Shown here: positions 25,531 to 37,133 of the stretch, piece after piece
Position numbering within the stretch: position 1 is the first letter of the stretch
Layout of the letters: each line of letters opens with the position of its first letter
Assembly: GCA_030248215.1 (NCBI GenBank)
Contig: JASANG010000446.1
Span: forward strand, 22,733-86,732
Length of the DNA: 64,000 bases
Reading direction: 5' to 3'
Source of the DNA: Enoplolaimus lenunculus
Lineage: Eukaryota > Nematoda > Enoplea > Enoplida > Thoracostomopsidae
Program-made: the position numbers and the translations under genes
The notes under the pieces: generated by a model
Told to the model about the DNA's origin: nothing
Database searches by the model: none
Seen by the model: the letters and a program-made list of their open reading frames with translations, nothing else

Positions 25531-25923
25531 CTGCAGTGAACTGACTAACAGGGGGTATCCCTAATAAGAGTCCGTAAGCGCATAAAGTCGCTAAACCCTA
25601 ATAAGAGTCCATAAATGTCAATTCTTCCTAATTGTCGCGCACAAATGACACCAGAACCAAATAAAGGTGAGTTCAAAACTTTGAAGCGTACTTAAGTTTT
25701 CAAAGTACATTCCTAAGTATAACCTTGCATTATGACTAAAGCTTTTGATACAAGGCAAATAAACATTTAAGTAAAGGGTCAGTTACAGTACCGGATATAT
25801 GTGTAACGAAGTGTGGCGGAGGACGGGATAAAAATAAATAACAATCCGTAATCGAATAACAAGGGGTACCCTCTGGAGAGGTCAAATAAATATCAGCGCC
25901 CCTTGTTATTCGGGTCACTACAG
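25531..25923 (+). mobile_element. TA-duplicating MITE, family T1, copy B
   Basis: 393 bp, flanked by TA (25529-25530, 25924-25925). It starts CTGCAGTGAAC and ends CGGGTCACTACAG. Compared with 14936-15380 it lacks a short block just inside the left end, while both tips persist. Confidence 0.7.
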
Positions 25924-26861
25924 TATTGTTATAATTTGGCGATATTTGAGTAGGCACGGACGTATAATTAAAATTATCCAAACAATTAACACAATTATTG
26001 AAAAACTCGAATATTGCTCCTTGGGAGACGTCTGATTGGAAAATATTTAACAATATTCGTCTTAGCTCCGCAACTTGTGTCAAATTGAATATAATTTGTT
26101 TAAGTTTTCGACAAAATCATTTTCAGTACAGTGGAGGAATTTGGAACCTTAAAATCCGAATTTTTTAAAAATTTAAGTTTTGAAATGAAATAACCGGAGG
26201 AGGTCATCGGAACATCAGAAACTCGTGAGTGGAGCGAGTTAAACAACTCACGCTTGTTTTTTATAAGTATATATTAAATCCCGATATACTTTTGGGTTAT
26301 TTCTGACATCGAAATTCGGTTTGAATCGAAATTCTAATCAGAATCGAAGTTCTAATCGGAATCGAGATTCCGGTTGGCGTGCTGATTCTAGACTTGGAAA
26401 ACAAATTCCTAATAAGCTGTTCTATATTTTAAAATAGAAATATTTAGATTTTATTTAAAGAAATAAAAGAATAGACTGTTTTCCTTATGCTTTTTATTTA
26501 TAAAATATCGGCTTAGATGTCAACAAACACACGCAGTTTGTGCTGATGGCGAAATTAAACGTGTCCATAGTGTTTATTGGACTCAGCTTTACAATTCACT
26601 ATCCGCCTCAGCCGGCTTTTTGCCTCTCTGGTTTTATTATCAGTATAGTCCATTTTGCACTATCTTAAATAAAGCACAACATTTTGTAATCAGCTGCCGC
26701 TCATCAAGTATATAATTGTACTCATCGCAAAAGCAAGTGCCATAAGCAGAGACCACAGATGGTATGGTATATGTTGATAATCCACGGGTTTTGAATACTA
26801 TATTCAAAAAGGATAAAATCGTTGATACCCAATGCCAATCTGCATCAGTATGAAAAACTTA
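25924..26861. other. Intergenic, one short repeat cluster
   Basis: 26295-26375 contains about five GAATCGAAATTC / GAATCGGAATC-type units, probably a MITE subterminal region. Otherwise nothing recognised. Confidence 0.4.
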
Positions 26862-27388
26862 TGGGTCATTCACGTTATGTCTACGCCAGTGTAAAAAATT
26901 GTACCCACATGCGAGCACTCAAGTTCTTAATTGCAGTGTTTATAAACCACATATCCAAAAGTCTCCCACATTCTTTTTATACCCTCCTAACAACTGGCAG
27001 ACCCTCTTAACGGTGTATACTTGGTCAGCACATAATCTCGCATACACATGTCTCATTGTCAATAAGTTGTAGAAAGGACAACTGTTTTGTCCAGAGTCTG
27101 TCAGAAGGGACTCAGCTTAATTCATAAACACAAAGTCTGCCCGAAGAAACTCTGTATAGCGATTATACGGAGTCTGTTCGAAGGAACTTTTATTGTCAGT
27201 CGCTGTGTCCAAACAGTGTCCACATTGTCTCTACCCTCTTTGAAGGGGCTATTGCCAAAACACACTGGCTAAGTATACTCTCTGTTCAGTCCTAATGTTT
27301 CAAGAACCATATTGTTTCTACCACCGTTGTAGCCATGTGGGTGGACAATTTTTTACAGTAGCGTGGACAGTATAACGTGGATGACCCA
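26862..27388. mobile_element. Harbinger-type MITE, family P2, copy 1
   Basis: 527 bp bounded by TTA duplications (26859-26861, 27389-27391). Ends are TGGGTCATTCACGTTAT and ATAACGTGGATGACCCA. The interior has GTCTGTCAGAAGGGACTC-type repeats (27095, 27135, 27170). Related to the nested copy at 52743-53023. Confidence 0.7.
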
Positions 27389-27516
27389 TTACGCGTGGCA
27401 CATGAATGCATACCGGTTCTGGTACAGTTTACTCTATTTAATTTGACAATATTTAAGTTTACGTTTTATAATCGTGTAAAACTGTAAACAGCTGAACAAC
27501 GCGTTTGGATGATGAC

Positions 27517-27622
27517 ATGAAAAATTTACAATACACAACATTATTCTCAAGTGTCGTCTTTAGAACTGTTGTCGCGTCGACAGTGTGGTTAACTTTATGC
27601 GCTCAAGCAGAAATTAGTGACG
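27517..27622 (+). CDS. Exon 1 of secreted PAN/CBM14 gene: signal peptide
   Basis: Encodes 35 residues plus one base: a Lys at position 2, then a hydrophobic core (VVASTVWLTLC) and a small-residue AQA end that fits signal-peptidase cleavage, followed by EISD. The ATG at 27517 is chosen because the hydrophobic core follows it at the right distance; the frame is open further upstream but without an ATG. The exon ends in phase 1 at a GTAAAT donor. The leftover G joins the next exon to give Asp and then the first PAN cysteine, so signal and domain read continuously. Upstream is the P2 MITE, leaving about 125 bases of possible promoter or outron; no TATA box is obvious. Confidence 0.5.
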
Positions 27623-28022
27623 GTAAATTGGTTTTTTATCGGCTGTTTTACGTACGGAACTTCGATAGTAGTGAAGGTGGTCATTTTGAACAGTGTACAG
27701 CTTATACGGGAATTGCTCTCTGTATTGCTAAACAGATCCCGAAGACAGCGAAGAGTTAGTTTAAGCACTGTTTTTGTCCTTTAAACGTTTATGTGCACGC
27801 GCCACGATGCAATAAATTTCCGGCTTCAATGAAAATGCACTGTATTATCAACGCAGATTGTTCTGGATATAAATTACTCGTTGTAGGTATTGCATTGATA
27901 TGTTTTGAAGAACCTGGATTTACATTTTGATTGCCCAATAGAAATATTGGATGATGATTTTTCATCGTTTTCGTTGACACTTGGTCTAATTTTTACCGTT
28001 TATATTTTTATTCGCATTACAG

Positions 28023-28268
28023 ATGTAAGATGTCGCTCATTCACTGGCCATAATATTAGTATTCACTCTTCATACGCCTTCAATGATTATACAATTGACC
28101 AATGCTGTGATACGTGCTCATTGTACGACGCATGCATTGCGTGGGTTTGGCATGCTGATTCCTCATATTCAATTGTTGGTAAATGCCGACTTGTTGAAGA
28201 AGTCAAATTTTTAACAAAATTATCCAATTTTGGCTCTGCTCAGACCCTGTATGTTGCTGGATATCGAG
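28023..28268 (+). CDS. Exon 2: PAN/Apple domain
   Basis: A 246-base exon with a TTACAG acceptor, GTACAG donor and phase 1 on both sides. It encodes one PAN/Apple-type module: DVRC, an aromatic/Asn-rich stretch, then DQCCDTCSLYDACIAW and GKCRL. The cysteine spacing (single C, CC, C, C, C) fits nematode PAN domains, which mediate protein or carbohydrate contacts outside the cell. No key cysteine is missing. It follows the signal-peptide exon at 27517-27622 after a 400-base intron. The next intron is enormous and hosts the LTR element at 29290-38282. The function of the whole protein is unknown; a cuticle, eggshell or secreted adhesion role is inference. Confidence 0.75.
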
Positions 28269-29289
28269 GTACAGTTATGTGTTTTTCATTTATTTGCGGA
28301 ATTAAGGTTTTGGTACGTTGCACCAGGAATAAAATTAAATACTATCGAGTTTTAGACAGAATGTACAAGTTTGCGTGTTTTGCGCACAAATAAGTTTCAG
28401 TGACCGGTTTTCGTCAATGTCTTGCATGTTCATAACCAAAACAAAACAGTCAACTACTGATATTAATGCCGACTTACACCAGCGCTGCCTCCTCTTAATG
28501 GTGTATGTGCAGCGTGTGGCGAATATCAGACTGCCAATTGGCAGAGCTAGTTGTGAAAGGGTTAAACCCAAACTCACTCAATTTTAATCAAAAATTAATT
28601 CAGACATCGTACGATTGACTGTCGCAGAGTCAATATTACTTTCACAGAGTTCGTTAAGTTGATGATGTGAGCACATCAGTACGTTTTGTGCCATTCAAGT
28701 TGCATTAAGAGCGGCGAAACGGGGAGGGAGGGACGTGATAATGAGGGCGCTGTTTCAGCCCATTGGTCTTTAGCCGACAAAACCTTTTTACCTAATTTGT
28801 AAGTTTGGATTATTTTTCCGAAAAAATGTTAAAAACATACGCTTCGCGCATAACTGAACAATGTGTATGCTGGCATTTTCAGCGTGTTGTGAATTGGTTT
28901 TCAAACCTAACTGCGAAAACAGTAGAGTAACTGCACAATACGGGTATTTTCGGTTATTCTCCCCAGCCGACGTTTGTTTGCCCATAATGATTCAATTTTG
29001 AAAATTTTTGCTTGTCTTCTCATGACCTCCCCTGATCAATCGACGCCCACATTTGAATTTTGAAAATTTCAATTTCTAGCGCGCCAAGTCAGTTATTTGA
29101 TCATAACTCGTTAGCCAGACGTTTATTGCGGAACATTTAATACAATACAACTCCAATCTGCAAGCTGCGTTTAACAATGTGTAATTGGTCAAGGTTTTCG
29201 ACATTTTTTGGCTACAAAGGAGGGACTTCAGGACCTTAAAACATATAATTTTCCAACAATTTAAATTTGGGGGTGGAAGCATCAGGGAT
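28269..29289. other. Intron sequence, nothing recognised
   Basis: Start of the long intron after the first PAN exon. Overlapping open frames on both strands near 28335-28590 have no domain content. The insertion site of the LTR element (AGGGA, 29285-29289) ends the stretch. Confidence 0.35.
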
Positions 29290-30441
29290 GTAGGTGGCTG
29301 TGCCACACTTAAATATATTTCAACCTAAAAACTAAAACAAAACTAAATCCAAATCCTAAACCACACCTTAAGGGAGTCCCCGGCTCCGCCTAGTCTCTGT
29401 TAGAACTTAAGTTAGGCTTAGGCGTTGCTAAACGGCGTAAAAATAGTATAATCTTTGCGTGGCGGCTGTGTCCGCAGTGTTAGTACTGAGGGGCCCTGCG
29501 TGGCCATTAGATATATATTTTTGCAGGCTTGAAGTGCTAAAAGCACTTAGCTAGGGGTTTGGGGGTTTGTATTGTTGTTGTTGTTACTCTATTGCAATGG
29601 CGGATTTGAGTGTCCCTAAGGGGCCCGAGACGCCCGGGACACTCAAAGTTATGCAAATCAATTCAATATGGGGGCTGGGGTAGCCAGCCTCCATATTCAC
29701 TCTGATTGTTGTAACGTTACGATATGCGGCATTGTTTTTCTTGCAAATATACTTAGCGGTTGGGAAGTAGTTTATTGCGATTTTACAGAGTTGATTGGCA
29801 TAGTGTATCGGGCGACTTAGGCGGAAAGGCATTTAACTGGAAACAGAGTCACGGTAGCTCAATGTGAGCACGGTGAAACCGGCTAACCAGGGATTCCTTA
29901 CGGAAGCGCATAGCGCGGAGCCTACGGGCAGTACCAGGAGAAGCCGGGGTTACTTGGGGAATGTGTTAAGGAGATACTTGGGGATTATTAGGAGTTACTT
30001 GGGATAGGTCAATTCTAGCGGGGCTAGTTTCGGCTGTCGGATTTTGGATTTACTTGGGAATTTTGCGGATATTTGAGGTTTTACGGAGTATCAGGATTTT
30101 GTCACGTTAACGTTTGCATTTGTTTTGTACGGTGTGAGCTAGTGACTTAGTTGAACAACAGGCTTGAGGTTATCGTAGTGGACGTGCGGAAAGCACCTAA
30201 ACAAAGGAACTTTCGGCACATTCGGAGATTAACAAGGTCGGCAGCATAAGCATATTACTCGTTTACTTGTGTATTCGGTACTTGTGCTTTATTGAATATA
30301 GATAGCTTTAACGAGGTGTTGGGGGAATAAACGGAAAACGACTGCATTTACTGAATCAGAGCGATATAAGCGTCATTGAAAACGGACCTGAACGGGGAGT
30401 TGGTGGTTTCAATCCTTGACCGAAATCACGAACTATTTACA
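29290..30441 (+). repeat. 5' LTR
   Basis: 1,152 bp, TG...CA. It aligns end to end with 37134-38282. About the first 660 bases differ at only a few positions by eye; the following 300 are visibly more diverged. A conserved minus-strand open frame (29584-29832 and its twin at 37430-37678) exists only because the LTRs are duplicates. Confidence 0.9.
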
Positions 30442-30458
30442 TGGTGACCACGATGGTT
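30442..30458 (+). other. Primer-binding site
   Basis: Begins TGG directly after the LTR (TGGTGACCACGATGG), the position and first bases expected for complementarity to a tRNA 3' CCA end. The priming tRNA is not assigned. A related TGGCGACAACGCTGG sits at 59593. Confidence 0.5.
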
Positions 30459-31637
30459 TCAATGCTGGTTTGGTAAGTGTGGTCGGGAAAAAGGAAAATT
30501 TTTGGAAAAACGGATAATATTGGGGAAAAAGGAGTTGAAAAGGGATCAGGAGATTATAAAGGACTCAGAATCGTTAAACGATTGTCAGAATAAAGGACAA
30601 CAGGGGAGAAAAGCGGATTTTTGACGGATTAACGGCGTAGTCAGGGTAACTCAGTTAGCTACCTTTAGGTGTAGTTGACTGATAACTGACAAGGCTTAAG
30701 GCGTGAAAACCGGCGGAAAAAGGAACAGAAACAGGCGACAGTGATAAACTTAGGAACGCTAACCTTCGTAAGTATCTCTGTCAAAATTTGAAAACCGGAG
30801 GCGCGCTGTATCAAAAGTACAGGGCGAACATTGTCGGAAACGGTTGTGGTACTGAATTTTGACGAGAAATCGGGAAAAATAACAGGCGGAAAGTGTCGAC
30901 TCGGCCTAAAAAGGATTGTATCAGGTGCCTGGGACTTCATTGAGTAACTGGCAATCAAAACTTTTCGGGAAATTAAAACTTAAACCGATTCAGGATACTC
31001 AACCGGCCACTTTTGGCGGGTAGCTAATTGGAAAGAATCGGCAACAGGAATTTTTGGAAGGCAAAACGGATTTTTTGGGCTTGACGCTGTATAGCGGCTA
31101 GCAAAAACGGTCGTAGAGTGTCAAGGGATTGATAGAGCCGCTAAACTTTCGGATACTTGGGGCTAGGCCGCAAGAAACCGGAAAAATTAGCGAAATTTTG
31201 GGCAAATCAAGGCTTGACAAAAAGGGACGGATTTGAAGGAAAAGTTTTGTGAAAAATTTTTCGAGCCGGGTGGGAGCGATATATAGTGGACCTATAGCAT
31301 CCGTGAACACCGGGCATATCTTTTTGCGATCAAAAATGGGACCAGGAGAAAAGTTTTGGGCCAAAAAGAACGGATTTTTGGAACCACGTGTTGTAGATAG
31401 CGAGTTACAACACTGGTGTGGCAAATACTTTAACAAATTTGGGGCGAAAATTTGACGGATTTTAGAGAATAACACTGGTGCGGGAAATACTTTCGGAAAT
31501 CGACTTAAACGATTTCGGAAAAACTTAGAAATTTGCAATTTTAAAGAAATTGTACAAGGAAAAACTTATAGCATTGACGGGAAACGCCACTTTATAGAAC
31601 ACCTACTACGGCGGATGGGCAAGAGGCTACTGCAAGG

Positions 31638-34600
31638 ATGCCGGTCAGAGAGACGGGCGTAGTGACAAGAACCATGTCACGAGAACTACAGGCGGAAAGG
31701 AGCAAGGAAGCCGAAGAGGTTTCGTTGCCTAGTACGGCTCGGCACAGGGAATCAATGGAGTCAGTGTTTGTCACTGACGTCGGCAGGACTATGGGTCAAC
31801 CGGTAAAGGTGACACATAGTATGCGGACAGGAGTAGAGGCAACGGATACGGGAGAAGGCTCAGGCCTACGGAACCCTATAGAGGCACGAGGTCTGAGGAC
31901 GTCGGCGGATCTGCAAGGCAGATCGGTTGGAGTTGAGTTACCGGAGAGCGGATATGGAAACAATATGCTCTCGGGGATGGCAGAAGGAAACATGGGGCAT
32001 GGGGGAATAGTGAGTTCCGCCATGTCCTATCCGAGAATGACGGCAGAGTGTTATGGGAATGTGCAGGAACGGGTCACTGGAGAAATCTATCGGCCGGAGC
32101 CAAGGTATGTGCTACCAGATTCGGGCAGGATGGAGGGAGATATGACTGGCTATGGATGGGATGGTCGGATGCACGGTGCGGGGCCGGGTTGTCGCGCACG
32201 GTGAACATGATCAGACCCCATCCGCAATTAGAAATGGATGGACCTTTGGCAAATTGGTCGGTGGAGCAACGCATGTCTATGGCACATGGGTTGATGAATT
32301 CACAGGGGTCCACCCAGACGGGTGAAGTTGTGTTGGGAAAGGATACAGTAATGGAAGGGGATAGAGGTCAGGGTGCGGGGGTGCCACAGCCACGCTTGAG
32401 AGCTACCTTTATCCAGGAATCAGAGGACGAGGATGATGAAATAAGAGAATTGACACGAATTTTTGAAAAGGAATAAAATCGAAACGGGGTGAAAAATTTA
32501 AGAAATGGTGGAACAGAATGGAAGGGGAAATGAGCCAGCGGCCGGAATCTAGACAAAGTCATAGATCGGGCAGGGCGAGCCGGATGTCTAATAGAGGCGA
32601 GACGGGTTTTCAACCGGTGATGGAAGAGTATCAGGGGGTCGACCGGACACAAAAGATTGCAATGCAAAGCCATCCATGTCTGGTGGACCAGCAGCAAGTG
32701 AATCAAGGAGCGGCAAGAGTAGGATCGTTACCCTATCTGACTCATATGGGCCAACGTCAATTGAGTCAACCGGTGTTGGGTCAACAGGTGACAGGGAATA
32801 TGTACCGGGCATATCAGACCCAACCCGGAGTGCCCGCTCAAGCAAATGCGAGTTGGCAAGAGCCGGTCATGCCGACACCACGCGTGACGGGATATGCCGG
32901 AACACCAGTGGCGCAGACAATGGGCAATCCAGTGGCAGGGGCAGCACAAGGTTTAGGGTTCATGGGGCAAAATGACCACAAATTGTGGTGAAAATGCCGC
33001 AGAAGCTGCCGCTGCAGAACTTCGAAGGGAGAACGGACTTCGGGATATTGTACCGGAAGTTCGAACGGGTCATGCAAACGGCAAAAATTTTAGATTTGGA
33101 ATCGAAATTGAACCATTTTCGAAAACATGTAAAAGGATTAGCTGACCAGTACTTGGATATATTAGAGGAGCGGTATGGACCATACGGCTAGGAATTCGGG
33201 CAATTGGTTCATGAATTCCAGGAGAGATTTGGGGAATCTGCGGATTTGTTGAACAGGATAGCGGCGTTCCAAAGGATTCGTCAAAAGGGCGACATGAGCG
33301 AATACGCTGACGATTTACAGTCGTATTGGGTGAGATATTTAGAGAAGCAGTTCGCGAACACCGAGGAGAGTCGAGACCTGTTATGTCAGACATTCGTGAA
33401 CAATGCTTTTCCGGAGTTGAAACAAAGGTTGCAACTCGGGATCGTGGAATCGTTTGAGGATTTGAGACGTCGCGCCCTCAAGTTGCAAAGGCAACTAGAA
33501 GCGGACGGGACATTGAATTGGAGAGAAAAAGACAAACGGGATGAGGCGGATGGGAAACAAGCCGAGCAACAGGGTAATACGGGTAGTAGCCAACAGAAAC
33601 AGGCGTCGAGCTCGGGCAATAACCGGAGACAAATGGGGGCTCGACCAAGGACTAATAATCAGGAGCAAACGAATGAGCAAGCGGGTGGGCAGGGGCAAAG
33701 GCCCGTGCCAGATCAGCAACCGCAGGACTCGGAACGTGTAAAGAAATTAAGAGAACAAGGGTCGTGCTTCTTCTGTGAAGGGCAGGGCCATATAGCAAGG
33801 GAATGTCCAAGGAAAGCGGACAGAAATGAGAATATTGGAGTAATAGGACAACATGTTAGTACAGGATCACATCTGGGGCAGAGTCATGGACTCTCAGCGT
33901 GCGCGTACTGTTGCCGGACGACTCATGCGTCAGATAAGTGTTTCTGGGCAAAGAGGCTACCGGTGCCGGGGTTGAATGCACCTTTGCCGCCGGTAACATC
34001 AGTAAGTAGTAACCAGGTACAGGGCCCAATTATTTTGCAAAGGACAAAAGAGGTACTAGGACCGTGTATTTTATCACCGACGGCCGCAACACGAGATGAT
34101 GGGGCACCTATTATAAGGATACGGAAAATGCATGAGGATCCATTGCCTTCTGTTACGAAGGTGGGGAAGCTACCTGTTATAGCTAACGAATGGAGGACGG
34201 AGGAAGTTGCCACTATGTCGAGCAATCCGGGACATTGCAGTCCTGGAAAAGAAAAGGTAGCAGATACGGGCGATCCGGGACATGGTAGTCCGGGAAAAAG
34301 AAAAGCAATGGGTAACGGAAACGGTACGGAAAAGGTTCCGGCGACGGAGGTACAAGGAAAAGAGAGCGGAAGTGCATCTTTGGAACCGGTGAGTCAGCCA
34401 CACCCTCCCACGCTGCTGCCGAGGGGATTGCGTTGGCCGGAGATGGTTCCGTCATCGCCTTCGATAAAGAAACCGTCGGCAGAATTTCGACCGGTGTTGT
34501 GTTTGGAGGTGGCGATTAAAAGGGATATTGAGGCGAGGCAGCGGAGCGATAAGGAAGCGGTGGAAACACTGCGGCAGGGCCTAGAGGCGCTGTATCCGGC

Positions 34601-35828
34601 AGGTGGATTTGGGGTAGTAGAAAGAGAAAGCGCGTTCGCTGCGTTGACGGCGAAGGTGCGGAGTGTAGAGGAGAGTTGGATGCAGAGGAAAGAGGCTGAT
34701 TTGGAAGTAATGGGGATGGCAAAGAAACTGCGGATGTATCAGGAATTCGTAGTGGGAGCCATGAGGGATCTCCTGGGCTATGCAGAGTGTCTGGCGCAGG
34801 AGCAGAAACGAGTTGCTCAGTTGGAACAAGTGCAGGCTGCGGCTGTGAACCAGCGGCAAACGGTTTATGACCAGGTAACCGGTGCAGAGGAATTAGTGAA
34901 GCAGGCGGAGGAAAGAGTAAAGAAAAAGGAAACGAAGCATAAGCTGACGGAAGAGAAACTGGCAAAGGCGTTGGAGGAAGTGTTGACCTTGGTAGGAGAG
35001 AGGCGGTAGCTGGAAAACCAGGTGCGTGAAATAACCAAGGCACGGGAGAAGGCGACGGCTTGGAAATCAAGGACGGAGACACCACAGTCGAGTGTGGGCG
35101 CGGAGGAAAAATTAATGTCTCCCCGGCGATCTCCGAGAATACAGCAGCAGGAAGGAAAGTCGCGAGAGGAATTCTGGAAACAGTTGCAACGGTTGGCGGT
35201 GCCACCACCGGAACCACCACCGGCTCCAACTCCGGCGCCACCGGTAGTGTCGCGGGATCCAGGGAAAGATGAGCAGCCGCCGGCACCGGGGTATATTCGG
35301 GTGCAAAATGCGACAGACGAGTGGAAATGGAGATTCGATCCAAAGACGCACAGAGCAGCTTCGCAGCGACGCACCGCGGAAAGGGGCAGGGGTCGAGGCT
35401 ATGTGCGTCCGGCATGGGGATCAGTATCAAACAGGATTGGACCGAGACAGGCGAATCCAGTGTATGATTCGTCAGCCGGGTATGCAAGTACTGCAGCAGG
35501 GTCGTACGGTCCGGTTTCGGGAGGCCAGGGGATGGGCGTTGGCCCACCCGTGGAGTCAGTAGCGATACGGCATCAAATCCGGCAAGTACCTGTGGAGCAG
35601 TATCAGGGAACGGTTGGCGGCTATGTGGATCAATCACAGGTTGGCGACGATCGACACTACTACCGGCGTCAAGTGGAGACGGTGCGACAGCGGATCAGAG
35701 AGATGCGACGTGCGGATCAACGGCAACAGCAGCAATCGACGGCACAATCGCAAAGACAGTTCGTGACGCAGGAAGAGGCGGACGCGTACTATGGACAGGC
35801 GCCGACGATGCACAGTCGGCATTTTTAA
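31638..35828 (+). mobile_element. Gag region of the LTR element (fossil)
   Basis: Gag-type coding region, broken. The best preserved stretch (about 33.2-35.0 kb) has a helical core (VHEFQERFGESADLL), a basic, Gln-rich linker, then two CX2CX4HX4C zinc knuckles (CFFCEGQGHIAREC and CAYCCRTTHASDKC), the nucleic-acid-binding signature of nucleocapsids. Downstream lies a long Glu/Lys/Gln heptad region, probably coiled coil. A Pro-rich stretch (PPPEPPPAPTPAPP) and a Gln/Tyr-rich tail follow toward 35.8 kb. A coiled coil after the knuckles is not usual for Gypsy gag. No polymerase domain follows. Confidence 0.7.
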
Positions 35829-37123
35829 AGGACTTTATTGAGGGGGTATGTAATTGTTCAGGGTCAGGGACGCTTGGATGGAGAAGAAACGGGTTAATTA
35901 TGGACGTTCGGGGTGCTGGTTACTGGTACGCGGGATTCGTGGGATACACTTTATGCATCATCCACATTAAAGAATGTGGCCGTGTGGAAAGCGATGTTTC
36001 AATTCCGAAAAATTGCTAATTTCTCAATTAAAATTTTAGCGTGTATTGGAATTGAACATCATTTAATTTCGTTAAATTCAATAGAATGAAGATTTTAAAA
36101 TGAAATTAAAGTTCAATTCCAATACACGACCATTGGTAAAGCGCACTGCTACTGAACTCGGCTGTGTTAACATAGCACGAGTACAAGAATTGGTCATGAA
36201 CAAAATCGTTAAAATTCTACTGTAAGATAAATATAAATTAATTTACTCAAGTATATTGAAATAGTATTTTATCTAACACGACACAGTCTAGAATACGTCA
36301 CTGGTTTGCAAACAGCATTTAGAAATTTGTTTAGTTTTGAATTTCTTAAACTTAGCGTCTTTGTGAATCGTTGTTATGTAATTACGCGTTTCCTGGAAAA
36401 TTTTAATTTCTATCTGAGTAAAACAAGGACTATCGTAACAGCAAATAAAGAATGATACGCTTTAAAGAAAATGCATAAATTATAGAGAATTATATATGCG
36501 ATTTCACAAAACTTCCATAACTTCAAAAACCTTCCATAATGTGCTATTAATAATATACTATCTGTGTATTCTGTGTATAGGCCACCCACTTTGCTCTTCA
36601 ACACCTTTTATTTAACCCCTTTATACTTTATCCCCTGCAGTTGGTTTCGTATCCGACGCCTAAACATTACAAACTAAAGGATACGCCGATGCCTATTAAG
36701 TATAAAGCCAGCAAACGCTTAATACCTGTGATAAAACTGGAATTATTTTTTATCCAACCATAAACCCCTTTATACTTTATCCCCTGCAGTTGGTTTCGTT
36801 GCGCCGTACAATTTCTGTTTCCGTCACGCTAAATGTTTATATCATGTGCGGGCCCGTTGGTGAAACGTTGGTACGCTGATGCATGGGGGTTACGGTTACG
36901 GGACGCAATGACGGGTAGTCTTGGGTCGTTATAGTGCTCGTTACTTGGAAATAAAAATAAAAAGAAAATTGGAAATAAAAATAAAAAGAAAAAAAATGTT
37001 TTGTTATTTTGGTTGTTATTGGTTATTTTGTATATGTTCACTGTTTACGCTTTTTAGCGACGGCAAAAAAGGCAGGAAATAGGGCCATAAAAATTGTTCG
37101 ATGCCGGGGTCGGCATCTGTGCC
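35829..37123 (+). other. Non-coding 3' segment of the LTR element
   Basis: Stands where pol would be in an autonomous element. It holds a perfect 18-base inverted pair (36040-36057 with 36111-36128, arm CGTGTATTGGAATTGAAC, 53-base loop). A roughly 40-base direct repeat (near 36614 and 36764) contains CCCCTTTATACTTTATCCCC, and a 24-base A-rich direct repeat lies near 36945 and 36970. Confidence 0.5.
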
Positions 37124-37133
37124 GAAGGGGGGT
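37124..37133 (+). other. Polypurine tract
   Basis: GAAGGGGGGT lies directly before the 3' LTR, the expected plus-strand primer position. Confidence 0.55.

Noticed and set aside
27905-28022. Upstream extension of the PAN reading frame with a hydrophobic stretch, as an alternative N-terminus
   Set aside because: The TTACAG acceptor at 28021-28022 and phase match to the signal-peptide exon at 27517 explain the PAN exon better; the extension is intron sequence.
29584-29832. 82-codon minus-strand frame conserved at 37430-37678
   Set aside because: Identity reflects LTR duplication; no evidence of coding.
34516-35637. 373-codon minus-strand Pro/Ser-rich frame
   Set aside because: Antisense shadow of the GC-rich gag region of the LTR element.
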